A stretch of DNA of 64,000 nucleotides from NCBI GenBank assembly GCA_963772225.1, contig CAVYWD010000002.1, forward strand, positions 868,001-932,000, given 5' to 3'. The stretch is from CAVYWD01 sp963772225. GTDB lineage: Bacteria > Myxococcota > Myxococcia > Myxococcales > UBA5297. Position 1 is the stretch's first letter, and each line of letters begins with the position of its first letter. Shown piece after piece: positions 8,672-16,214 of the stretch. Position numbers and translations under genes: made by a program. Below the pieces are notes generated by a model. The model was not told where the DNA came from, searched no databases, and saw only the letters and a list, made by a program, of their open reading frames with translations.

Positions 8672-9574
8672 ATGGCCAACCCTGTCGACGGCTCCCATCC
8701 GCACCGGCCTCGGGGCGACCCGCTCCTGGGACGGCACCCGCGCGCCCCTGAAGCGGCGCAGCCCCCGCCGGGACAGGCCGCCAAGCCGTCCGTCGAAGCT
8801 CGGGACGTGGCGCCAGGGAAAGACGCGCTCCCGGACCGTTATGCTTTGCCCCACAACCCTCTGGGGACGCTGGTGGGCGTCGCCACCCAGGCCGCCCCCG
8901 TCTCCGCCCTGGTGCGCGACCTGGCCGTCGCGGCGAGCTGGAACGAGCTCACCTCGCGTTTCTCGGCGGATTTCCGGGCCGTCCAGGCGCAGCTCGTCCA
9001 CTTCCCGGGCCTGAACAGCGTCGACAAGGCCGACCGCATGTTCGCGTTCTTCGCGAAATACGCGGAGCGGTTCACGGCCCTCGCGCCTCCTGTCTCGAGC
9101 CCCCTCCACGAGGAGGCCGTCCAGCAATTCCTCTCCGCGCTGAACGGGCTCGGCTACGGCACGCTGACGGAGGCGATGACGAGGACGAGCGCGCTGCACG
9201 AGGCCGAGCGGCTGCTGCGTTCCACCTCGGCCGAGGAGCTGTCGTACGAGGCCAGCAAGCTCCACTTCACGTCACACGATTTCCCGCCCTCCCCTCCTTT
9301 CGACGGCGGGTCGCAAAGCCCGGCGGCCCCATCCCTGGAATTGCCCTCGACCGGGAATCGGCTCTCCCCTGACCGAAAAGCGCGCGGCCCAGGGCGCTGG
9401 ACCGACAAAGTCCTGGGCCCGAACCTCGTCTGGAATGTGCTTCACCTCTCCCGTCGAGGCGACGTGGAAGATGAGCGCGAGCAGGACAGGCGCCTGGAGC
9501 GGCTGGGCCTCGTGGCGATGTTGACGCTCGCGGGCATCGTCGCCCTCGTCGTCTGCCTCATTGCGCTGACGTGA
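8672..9574 (+). CDS. Hypothetical C-terminally membrane-anchored protein
   Basis: A 300-residue protein that I do not recognise. The first 60 residues are proline-rich and probably disordered. Residues about 70-190 look helical (for example FNSVDKADRMFAFFAKY-like alternation around 'LNSVDKADRMFAFFAKYAER'). Another proline/serine-rich stretch follows. The last 20 residues form a single hydrophobic segment, LVAMLTLAGIVALVVCLIAL, suggesting a tail-anchored inner-membrane protein with its bulk in the cytosol. It starts 10 bases after the SDR gene and may share its transcript. There are no cysteines, catalytic motifs or repeats to suggest a role. Confidence 0.6.
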   Translation: MANPVDGSHPHRPRGDPLLGRHPRAPEAAQPPPGQAAKPSVEARDVAPGKDALPDRYALPHNPLGTLVGVATQAAPVSALVRDLAVAASWNELTSRFSADFRAVQAQLVHFPGLNSVDKADRMFAFFAKYAERFTALAPPVSSPLHEEAVQQFLSALNGLGYGTLTEAMTRTSALHEAERLLRSTSAEELSYEASKLHFTSHDFPPSPPFDGGSQSPAAPSLELPSTGNRLSPDRKARGPGRWTDKVLGPNLVWNVLHLSRRGDVEDEREQDRRLERLGLVAMLTLAGIVALVVCLIALT

Positions 9575-9813
9575 AAAGGCGCTTCCGAACCTCTGTACAT
9601 CTGCGAGCGTGGCCGCACGGTCCCGGAGCCAAGGCGACGATGCCGCTTGAGGCACCTGCTTCGCGCCACCCCCAGCAGTCGACCTCGACTGACCGCCCAC
9701 CCCGCCGGCTTCGCGGTCGCGCCCGGTCCGCCCGGTCGCGTCGGTTGCTCCCTTGGTCAGTCCCGGATGCTAGGCTGTGCGCCGTTCGACCCTTCCCCCG
9801 AAAGCTCGACCGG

Positions 9814-11592
9814 ATGCGCTGGATCCCGCCCCTCGAAGATCGCGCCGCCTCCGAGCAGATCGCCCAAGCGCTCGCCCTGCATCCGGTGTTGGCGCGGGTG
9901 CTCGTCGCTCGCGGGCTCGCCACGCCAGACGCAGCCCACCTCTTCCTTCGCGACAGATTCTCCGACCTGCCCGACCCCGGCCTCCTCAAGGGCATGGACC
10001 CGGCGGTCGAGAGAATCTGCAGGGCGCTCGCGAAGGGCGAGAAGATCACGCTGTGGGGCGACTACGACGTCGACGGAGTGACCAGCACCGCGCTCCTCAA
10101 GCTCTTCCTCACGTCGCTCGGCGGCAGGGTCGCGACCACCATTCCCCATCGCCTCGACGAAGGCTACGGCCTCAACGCCGAGGGCATGGACCGCATCGCC
10201 GCCGATGGGACCCGGTTGCTCGTCTCGCTCGACTGCGGCATCAGCGCCGTGGCCGAGGTGGCGCGGGCGAACGCGCTCGGCCTCGAGGTGATCGTGGTCG
10301 ATCATCACCAGGTGGGCGAGGCCCTGCCGCCCGCCCTGGCGATCATCGACCCGCACCAGCCCGGCTGCCCCTACCCGGGCAAGGAGCTGTGCGCGGCGGG
10401 GCTCTCCTTCCAGGTGGCAGTGGCGCTGCGGCGAGCCCTGCGCGAGCGCGGCTTCTTCGCCTCTCGCCCGGAGCCCAACCTGCGCGAGTACCTGGACCTG
10501 GTGGCCATCGGCACCGTGGGCGACGTGGTTCCGCTCGTGGGCGTGAACCGGATCCTCGTGCGCCACGGCCTCTCGGAGCTCGCGCGCGCGAGCCGGCCGG
10601 GCGTTCGCGCCCTCAAGGTCGCGTCCGGCCTCGGCGCGTCAGAGCCCGTCACCGCGGGGCAGGTGGGCTTCCGCCTCGCCCCGCGCCTGAACGCCGCCGG
10701 CCGGCTGGCCGACGCCAGCGCGGGCGTCGAGCTTCTCACGACCTCTGACGAGCGCCGCGCCGAGGCGCTCGCGCGCGAGCTCGACCAGGCGAACCGCGAG
10801 CGTCAGGAGCTGGAGAAGCGCATCCTCTCCGAGGCGCTTTCGCAGGCCACGGCCGCCGTCGCCGAGAGCGCGCAGCGCCGCACGCTGGTCCTCTCCGCGG
10901 ATGGCTGGCACCCCGGCGTCATCGGCATCGTCGCGTCGCGGGTCGTCGAGCGTTTTCACCGGCCCACGTTCGTCGTCGGGCTGTCCGACGGCGAGGGGCG
11001 CGGCTCGGGCCGCAGCATCGAGGGTTTCCACCTCTATCGGGCGCTCGCTTCGTGCGCGGAGCACCTCATGCGCTTCGGCGGCCACCGCCATGCGGCCGGG
11101 CTCTCCCTGGCTCGCTCGTCCCTCCCGGCCTTCAGCGCCGCCTTCGAAGCCTGCGGCGCCGCTTCCTTGACCGACGAGCAGATGGTCCCGCGGTGCCGGA
11201 TCGACGCCTTGCTCGGCGGCGAGGAGCTCGAGCCCGCGAGCGCGCTCTCGCTTCTCGAGGGCCTGTCCCGCCTCTCGCCCTTCGGCGCCGGAAACCCCGA
11301 GCCGGTCTTCGGCTGGCTGGGGCTGACCGCGGCGACCCGCCTCCTCGCCGCCAAGAACGGCGGGGACGGGCACCTCAAGCTCTCGCTGCGCGGCGCGCCG
11401 CACCTGGACGTCATCGGCTTCGGGCTCGCGCCGCAAGCCGGGCTGGCCAGCGCTCCCTTCGACCTCGCATTTCAGCTCGCCGCCGATGCCTATGGCGGCG
11501 CGCCGCGCGTGAGCCTGCGCGTCAAGGCGCTGCGCCCGAGCAGCCGCAACCTGCTCAGGCCAGACCCCACCGCACCCGGCCCTTGGACATGA
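9814..11592 (+). CDS. recJ: Single-stranded-DNA-specific exonuclease RecJ
   Basis: The 592-residue product is a 5'-3' ssDNA exonuclease of the DHH superfamily used in recombinational and mismatch repair. The metal-binding motifs are LWGDYDVDGVTSTALL (about residues 78-93), the CGIS segment, and the DHH motif in VIVVDHHQ (about 161). The DHHA1 domain carries FGGHRHAAGLSL near 422, and a C-terminal OB-like domain includes PFGAGNPEPVF. Length is close to E. coli RecJ (577). The frame is open upstream to a GTG at 9571, but the extra 81 residues are arginine-rich and not RecJ-like, so the ATG at 9814 is chosen. Its 3' end overlaps a convergent gene by 38 bases. Confidence 0.95.
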   Translation: MRWIPPLEDRAASEQIAQALALHPVLARVLVARGLATPDAAHLFLRDRFSDLPDPGLLKGMDPAVERICRALAKGEKITLWGDYDVDGVTSTALLKLFLTSLGGRVATTIPHRLDEGYGLNAEGMDRIAADGTRLLVSLDCGISAVAEVARANALGLEVIVVDHHQVGEALPPALAIIDPHQPGCPYPGKELCAAGLSFQVAVALRRALRERGFFASRPEPNLREYLDLVAIGTVGDVVPLVGVNRILVRHGLSELARASRPGVRALKVASGLGASEPVTAGQVGFRLAPRLNAAGRLADASAGVELLTTSDERRAEALARELDQANRERQELEKRILSEALSQATAAVAESAQRRTLVLSADGWHPGVIGIVASRVVERFHRPTFVVGLSDGEGRGSGRSIEGFHLYRALASCAEHLMRFGGHRHAAGLSLARSSLPAFSAAFEACGAASLTDEQMVPRCRIDALLGGEELEPASALSLLEGLSRLSPFGAGNPEPVFGWLGLTAATRLLAAKNGGDGHLKLSLRGAPHLDVIGFGLAPQAGLASAPFDLAFQLAADAYGGAPRVSLRVKALRPSSRNLLRPDPTAPGPWT

Positions 11593-11758
11593 GCGCCCCG
11601 ACTTTGGCGAGCTCATGCACCCTCAAGCGCTCGGTCTCACGCTCGAACGCCTGTCGGCAGCGGTCAGAGCAGAAGAAGTAGCGCTTCTTCTTGTAGTCGC
11701 AAGTCGGGCTGCCCTGGCGGCGTTCAACTTTCTTGCCACAAATGGGATCGAACTCCAT
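11555..11758 (-). CDS. Small YHS-domain metal-binding protein
   Basis: A 67-residue protein made almost entirely of a YHS domain. The hallmarks are DPICGKKVERRQGSP at the start and a central YFFCSDRCRQAFERE segment: paired cysteines plus aromatic residues that bind a heavy metal ion in family members. A basic tail of about 20 residues follows. The ATG at 11758 has GGAGGGCGAGG just upstream and begins the domain directly; the frame stays open further upstream without homology. It is tail-to-tail with recJ and overlaps the last 38 bases of that gene. The role may be metal handling or trafficking; no metal transporter is adjacent. Confidence 0.8.
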   Translation of the reverse strand: MEFDPICGKKVERRQGSPTCDYKKKRYFFCSDRCRQAFERETERLRVHELAKVGALMSKGRVRWGLA

Positions 11759-12016
11759 CGCCTCGCCCTCCGCCCGGTTGCGCTGCAATCTCGGAGCCGC
11801 CTGTCCATTGCGGGCGCCGGCCGCCGGCCCGTGCGCCGGAGCTCCCAAGCCATCCCTCCGTTCGGAGCCGGGAATCTCGCCGCCGATCGCCCGCGCCGGC
11901 GGGCGCACGAGCGGCCGAGCCCCGCGTCGCCTGAATGGCCTCGCCTGAGAAACCCAATTCCAAACCGCGGGGCGTTTTCCGCCCGGCGCCCGTTCACTCA
12001 TTCGGGTTCGGAACCT

Positions 12017-12343
12017 TCACGGCAGCTCGGCTCCGCACCAGCTGCAGCGCTCTCCAGCGCCCAGGGTGATCCCCTTGAGCACAGCCTTGCATCGCGGGCA
12101 GGTGACCTCGCTCTGAGGCCCGGTGCTGCGAAAGCCGCGCTTGCGGAGGATGCCGATGGCGCGGCGATACTCGCCCAAGAGCCCCGCCTCCTGCGGGAGG
12201 TGTCCGGCGTGCTCCAACTGCTCGAGCGCGCTCTCGACGGCCCAGTCGAGGACGTTGAGCACCTCGTTGGCCATCTCCAGGCGCGCCTTGAGGTCGGTGA
12301 TTTGGTTGACGAGAACTGAGCTGAGCGAATCCGGTTGCGCCAT
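12017..12343 (-). CDS. Hypothetical protein with C-terminal zinc ribbon
   Basis: A 108-residue protein with a helical first half (residues 1-65, heptad-like leucines in SVLVNQITDLKARLEM) and a C-terminal zinc ribbon formed by CPRC (about 84-87) and CSWC (about 101-104). I know no named family for it. The combination of a short coiled-coil and a CxxC...CxxC ribbon suggests a small oligomeric adaptor or nucleic-acid-associated protein, but that is inference. Its ATG at 12343 follows a GGAG-containing leader. It is divergent from the dehydrogenase at 12600 and lies 258 bases upstream of the YHS gene on the same strand. Confidence 0.7.
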   Translation of the reverse strand: MAQPDSLSSVLVNQITDLKARLEMANEVLNVLDWAVESALEQLEHAGHLPQEAGLLGEYRRAIGILRKRGFRSTGPQSEVTCPRCKAVLKGITLGAGERCSWCGAELP

Positions 12344-12429
12344 CTCCAGGAACTCCCTGCCGCGCCGCGTTGCAATTTCGCAATCGCCTTCGATTACAGT
12401 GACTTATGGCGGACAAACGCCTTTTGCCC

Positions 12430-12459
12430 TTGATTGGCTTGCGGGCGATGAACTATAAA
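12430..12459 (+). promoter_or_regulatory. Candidate sigma-70-type promoter of the diamino-acid dehydrogenase gene
   Basis: A TTGATT -35 element (12430-12435) and a TATAAA -10 element (12454-12459) are separated by 18 bases. They sit about 140 bases ahead of the ATG at 12600 in the gap between divergent genes. This patch is clearly more AT-rich than its surroundings, which supports a promoter. It was found by eye and is unverified. Confidence 0.45.
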
Positions 12460-12599
12460 GCACGCTGGTCCTTGTAGAGTGATCGAGACATTCAAGGGCC
12501 TGAAGCGACCGGCACGCGGCATTGTGGCGCGGCACCCGAGTTGCCGTCGAGATCACCGCACCCGAAGCCTTCGAGATCACGCGCGTGGCGGAGTCGAGC

Positions 12600-13592
12600 A
12601 TGGCGAATGGGTCGGGGCCCATCCCGGTTGCGGTCATGGGTCTTGGCATCCTTGGGCGCGAGATAGCCCGGGCGGCGCTGGCGTCTCCCGAGCTCGCCCT
12701 GGTTGCGGCGGTCGACTCCGCGCCGTCCCTTTCCGGGAAGGGCCTGTCCGAGCTCGTTCCCGGCGCCCCCAAGAGCCTTCGCATCGATGGCGACGCCGGC
12801 CGGGTGCTGGCGAACCTCCGCGGCGGCGTGCTCCTTCACGCCACGGGCTCGCGCTTCGAGGCGGTCTACCCGCAGCTCGAGGCCGCTGCCCGCTGCGGCA
12901 TCCACGTGGTCTCGACCTGCGAAGAGCTGGCCTTCCCTTGGCTCCACTACGAGGAGAAGGCGGACGCGCTCGACCACCTCGCCAAGTCGCGGGGCGCCTG
13001 CATTCTGGGCGCAGGCGTGAACCCCGGGTTCGTCCTGGACCGCCTGGTGGCCACCGCGGGCGCGGCCTGCGGCCAGGTGCGCAGCATCCACGCCGTCCGA
13101 GTGGTCGACGCCGCCTTGAGGCGAGCGAGCCTGCAGCACCGCGTCGGAATGGGTCTCTCCGAAGACGAGTTCGCGCGCCGCGCCGACGCCGGCGAGCTCG
13201 GGCACGTCGGCCTCGAAGAATCGGCGGCGCTGTGCGCGCTCGGGCTGGGGCTCGACTGCGACGAGTTTGAAGAGGACATCGACGCGCTCATCGCGGAGGA
13301 GGACTTCGCCGGGGATGTCCCCGTCCAAAAAGGGCAGGTGGCGGGCATCTACCAGCGCGCACGCGGCTTCCTGGAGGGGCGGCAGGTGGTGGAGCTCGAG
13401 CTCACCATCGCCGCCGGCGTCGAAAGCTACGACCTCATCGAGCTCGACGCCGAGCCGAAGATTCGACTCAAGGTGGAAGGCGGGTATCCCGGAGAAGTGG
13501 CGACGGCCTGGTCAGTGGTGAACGCCGCGCCGCGCATGCTCGCGGCGGAGCCGGGCCTTCTCACGGTGCTGGAGCTTCCCGCGGGCCGCTAA
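12600..13592 (+). CDS. 2,4-diaminopentanoate dehydrogenase (Ord)-like NAD(P)-dependent dehydrogenase
   Basis: This 330-residue protein has a dihydrodipicolinate-reductase-like Rossmann N-terminus (VAVMGLGILGREIARAAL) and the long C-terminal domain of the Ord family. Diagnostic pieces are STCEELAFPW, GAGVNPGFVLDRLV, a GELGHVGLEES segment and the closing VVNAAPRMLAAEPGLLTV. Characterised relatives oxidatively deaminate 2,4-diaminopentanoate in clostridial ornithine breakdown. The natural substrate here could be that or the lysine-pathway analogue 3,5-diaminohexanoate, given lysine 2,3-aminomutase genes 3.5 kb away; that choice is inference. The ATG at 12600 has GGAG upstream. The gene is followed by hotdog dehydratase genes on the same strand. 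Confidence 0.75.
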   Translation: MANGSGPIPVAVMGLGILGREIARAALASPELALVAAVDSAPSLSGKGLSELVPGAPKSLRIDGDAGRVLANLRGGVLLHATGSRFEAVYPQLEAAARCGIHVVSTCEELAFPWLHYEEKADALDHLAKSRGACILGAGVNPGFVLDRLVATAGAACGQVRSIHAVRVVDAALRRASLQHRVGMGLSEDEFARRADAGELGHVGLEESAALCALGLGLDCDEFEEDIDALIAEEDFAGDVPVQKGQVAGIYQRARGFLEGRQVVELELTIAAGVESYDLIELDAEPKIRLKVEGGYPGEVATAWSVVNAAPRMLAAEPGLLTVLELPAGR

Positions 13593-13600
13593 GGGCCCGC
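13581..13600 (+). terminator. Perfect 7-bp hairpin at the dehydrogenase stop codon
   Basis: GCGGGCC (13581-13587) pairs exactly with GGCCCGC (13594-13600) around a six-base loop that contains the TAA stop codon. There is no T-tract after it, so intrinsic termination is doubtful. It may attenuate or protect the 3' end of the dehydrogenase message before the hotdog genes. Confidence 0.3.
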
Positions 13601-13621
13601 ATCACTCAAGCGAAAGCCGAC

Positions 13622-14116
13622 ATGCTCGATCGACGCGTCATCGGCAAGAATTACCCAGCCGCGCTCAGCGAAGTGGAGAAAGGCGCCATCCGCCGCTTCG
13701 CCGAGGCGTTGGGGGATCCGAACCCCATCTATCGCGACGAGGACGCCGCGCAGGCCGCCGGATTTCGAAGCCTGGTGGCGCCTCCCAGCTTCCCGGCGAC
13801 GCTGAGCGGCGGCGTCGACCTCCGAGAAACTCTCGGAATCAAAGACCGCCAAGTGCTGGTCGGCGAACAAAGCTTCGAGTACTACCGCCCCGTTTGCGCG
13901 GGGGATCGCCTCTTGATCACCACCCGGGTCGTGGACATTTACGAGAAGCTCGGTGCGGGCGGAGTCATGGACTTCGCCGTCGTCGAAGACGAGGGCCGCG
14001 ACGACGTCGGCGAGCTCTTCTTCCGAGCTCGCCGGACCCTCATCGTCCGCCCGCCGGTCCGACCCGAAGGCACTTCCTCCTCGTCCCCCTCCGCGCCTCC
14101 GGCGTCTCAGCTCTAG
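13622..14116 (+). CDS. FAS1-like / MaoC-N hotdog dehydratase subunit
   Basis: A 164-residue hotdog-fold protein of the MaoC-like N-terminal dehydratase family. The N-terminal stretch (KNYPAALSEVEKGAIRRFAEALGDPNPIYRDED) holds the hotdog helix, but the catalytic D-x-x-x-P-x-H pattern is reduced to DPNPIYRDE, with no histidine. FEYYRPVCAGDRL is the central-helix-to-strand region. In two-component hydratases such as mycobacterial HadA/HadB, one subunit lacks the catalytic dyad and pairs with an active one, and the next gene supplies the dyad. The pair probably hydrates or dehydrates a beta-hydroxyacyl thioester. The last 20 residues are a Ser/Pro-rich tail. Confidence 0.8.
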   Translation: MLDRRVIGKNYPAALSEVEKGAIRRFAEALGDPNPIYRDEDAAQAAGFRSLVAPPSFPATLSGGVDLRETLGIKDRQVLVGEQSFEYYRPVCAGDRLLITTRVVDIYEKLGAGGVMDFAVVEDEGRDDVGELFFRARRTLIVRPPVRPEGTSSSSPSAPPASQL

Positions 14117-14157
14117 GCTTTCGCCCCGGAAGCCGCCTCCTCGGTGGAGCAAAGACC

Positions 14158-14829
14158 ATGGCCGCACCCAAGCGACTCTTCCTCGAGAGCCTGCGCATCG
14201 GCGACGAGCTGCCGACGCTGGTCAAGCCCCCCATCGAGCGCGTCCAAATCGCGCGCTTTGCCGGCGCCTCCAACGACTTCAACCCCATGCACGTCGACGA
14301 GGTCCACGCGCGGGCCGCGGGGATGCCTTCGGTCTTCTCGCACGCGCTTCTTCCCATGGGATTCATGGGACAGTTCCTCACCGACTGGCTCAAGGGCGGC
14401 CATTTGACGCGCCTGGCCGTTCGCTTCGTCAAGCTCGTGTGGCCCGGCGACTCGCTCTCATGCAAGGGGCGGGTGCTGGCGCGCCGGCGCGACGAGCAGG
14501 GGCGCTACTACGTCGACGTGGACCTTTGGGCCGAGAACCAGCGCGGCGAGCTGGTGCTCAAGGGCCACGCCACAGGCCAGCTCTACTTCAATGCCGAGGA
14601 CGAGGCGCGGCAGCGGCGCGGGGACACGCCCCTCGTGGTCGACGTCTCCGAGCAAAGCGAGCTGCCTCGCAACGCCAAGGGCAAGCCCATCAAGCCGAAG
14701 ATCTCCGCCGTTCGGCCCCCGCCGGCCGAGCCTGCGCCTGTCGTCCGCCCGAAGGCGGACAAGCCCGAGCTGAAGCCGGCCGCCGCCTCGCCCAAGCCAA
14801 AGCAGGTCGCCAAGGTCGGGCGCAAGTAA
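14158..14829 (+). CDS. MaoC-like hotdog dehydratase, catalytic subunit with basic tail
   Basis: A 223-residue protein. Residues 1-150 form a MaoC-like hotdog domain with the catalytic motif ASNDFNPMHVDE (Asp and His present, about residues 39-50) and HALLPMGFMGQFLTDW. Residues about 150-223 form a Lys/Pro/Ala-rich tail (repeated PK/KP, RPPPAEPAPV) that MaoC enzymes normally lack and that is probably disordered. It follows the non-catalytic hotdog gene after 41 bases, which supports a heterodimeric (R)-specific enoyl-CoA hydratase or hydroxyacyl dehydratase. Substrate chain length is unknown. A relation to the nearby beta-amino acid enzymes is possible but not shown. Confidence 0.8.
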   Translation: MAAPKRLFLESLRIGDELPTLVKPPIERVQIARFAGASNDFNPMHVDEVHARAAGMPSVFSHALLPMGFMGQFLTDWLKGGHLTRLAVRFVKLVWPGDSLSCKGRVLARRRDEQGRYYVDVDLWAENQRGELVLKGHATGQLYFNAEDEARQRRGDTPLVVDVSEQSELPRNAKGKPIKPKISAVRPPPAEPAPVVRPKADKPELKPAAASPKPKQVAKVGRK

Positions 14830-14835
14830 CCCACC

Positions 14836-15702
14836 GTGCCGCGCCTCGTCGCCGTGGCTGCCGCCTGCCTCGCCGCCATAGGGTGCGCGACCGCGAGCAG
14901 CCCTTCCGAATCCAGTTCGGCGGGCGCCCCAGCGCGCGAGCGCGGGCTCTCGCCGGGCTCGCCGCCCGCCGCCGATCGCCGGCGGCGCATGGTGCAGGAG
15001 GGAGACCGCGCCTTCGCCAACCGCGGGAGCGGCCCCCAGGCGGTCGAGGCGGCCATCGAGTCTTGGCAGAGCGCCGCCGGCCTCGCGGCCGATCCCGAGG
15101 TCGAACTTCGCCTCGCGAGAGCGGAGCACTACCTCGCGCAGGTCGCCGGCCGGGAGCATCGGGAGGCGCACTTCGCGCGGGGCGCCGAACACGCGCTCTG
15201 GGCCATGCGCGCGCTGGGGCTCGACGACGCCGAGGGATGCGCCGCCCGCGCGAACGCCCCGGCGGCGCCGGCGCTGTACTGGCGCGCGGAGAACCTGGAG
15301 GTCAGGGCGCGCGAGGCAGGCCTGGTCGCAGGCGCGCGCGATCGCCGGCTCGCGCTCTGCCTCTCGCGGCGCGCGGCCCAAGTCGCCCCCGACTATTTTC
15401 ACGCCGGCCCGCTGCGCCTCTTGGGCAAGCTCCTCGCGACCACGCCCGTGCTCGCCGGCGGAAGCCTCGAGCAGAGTCGAAAGGCCTTCGAGCAGGCCAT
15501 CGAGAAGAGCCCGGCCTTCGCTCCGACCCGGGTCGAATTCGCGCAGACCTGGGCGGTCAAGGCCCAGGACCGCAAGCTCTTCGAGACGACCCTCGACGCG
15601 GCCATGGCGCAGACCGTCGACCTACCCGAGGTCGGCCCGGAGAACGCCCTGGCCCGCCAGCGGGCGCGCGCGCTCAAGCTGCGCGCCGCCGAGCTCTTCT
15701 GA
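14836..15702 (+). CDS. Lipoprotein of the TatT (TRAP transporter T component) family
   Basis: A 288-residue lipoprotein. The signal peptide ends with the lipobox LAAIGC, giving a lipidated Cys at residue 17. The mature part is helical. Its C-terminal half (KLLATTPVLAGGSLEQSRKAFEQAI, then LPEVGPENALARQRARALKL) matches TatT-type proteins, TPR-like lipoproteins first described in Treponema and linked to TRAP transporters. No TRAP permease lies in the window, so a transport role is unproven. The GTG start at 14836 comes six bases after the previous stop with no clear ribosome-binding site, suggesting translational coupling to the MaoC gene. Confidence 0.65.
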   Translation: MPRLVAVAAACLAAIGCATASSPSESSSAGAPARERGLSPGSPPAADRRRRMVQEGDRAFANRGSGPQAVEAAIESWQSAAGLAADPEVELRLARAEHYLAQVAGREHREAHFARGAEHALWAMRALGLDDAEGCAARANAPAAPALYWRAENLEVRAREAGLVAGARDRRLALCLSRRAAQVAPDYFHAGPLRLLGKLLATTPVLAGGSLEQSRKAFEQAIEKSPAFAPTRVEFAQTWAVKAQDRKLFETTLDAAMAQTVDLPEVGPENALARQRARALKLRAAELF

Positions 15703-15704
15703 GA

Positions 15705-16196
15705 ATGCTAGAATCTGGCGACCCGTCGCCGTCCCCACTCTCGAGATCGGAGCCCGCCTTGCGCCGCCTCGCGTTCCTGCTCGCCGCCGCTCCCCTGCTC
15801 TTCCCCCTCGCCACCAGGGCGGCAGACCCGGCGACCGTCGGCGAGGTCGACGCCGAGCTCGCGCAGCGCAAAGCGGAGATCGCCAAGGAATACGAAGGCG
15901 CCAAGATGAGCCACGCCCAGCGGCGCGAGCGCGAGGCGAAAGAGCGCGAGGCGCAGAAGGAAGTCCTCGCCAAGCATGGCGTCGAGCCCAAGGACTACGA
16001 GCGCAGCAAGGTCACCATGAACCGCGACGCCAAGGCCGAGGCCTCCCAGGCCGGGCAAGCGTGGACGACCCGAACCGACGCAGAGAAGAAAAAGGCCTCG
16101 GAGCCCAAGGTCGAGCCTGAGGCCACCCCCATCCCCGTCCAGCGGGGGTTCGACGAGAAGAACCCGGTCATCCTCCACGAGAAAGACCGCCCGTAG
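15705..16196 (+). CDS. Small exported charged protein, function unknown
   Basis: I do not recognise this protein. It has an N-terminal signal-like segment (RRLAFLLAAAPLLFPLATRA, cleavage likely after ATRA). The mature region is highly charged and mostly helical, rich in Lys, Glu and Ala (for example YEGAKMSHAQRREREAKERE), which suggests a coiled coil, and ends in a Pro-rich tail. The ATG at 15705 would place 18 extra residues before the signal peptide. A TTG at 15759, seven bases after GGAG, would start exactly at the signal peptide and may be the true start. It directly follows the TatT-like gene. Confidence 0.55.
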   Translation: MLESGDPSPSPLSRSEPALRRLAFLLAAAPLLFPLATRAADPATVGEVDAELAQRKAEIAKEYEGAKMSHAQRREREAKEREAQKEVLAKHGVEPKDYERSKVTMNRDAKAEASQAGQAWTTRTDAEKKKASEPKVEPEATPIPVQRGFDEKNPVILHEKDRP

Positions 16197-16214
16197 CAGC
16201 CGCAGCGCGCCGAC

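Noticed and set aside
9571..9813. Extended start for recJ at a GTG overlapping the previous stop codon
   Set aside because: The extra residues are low-complexity and Arg/Pro-rich, and RecJ homology begins just after the ATG at 9814.
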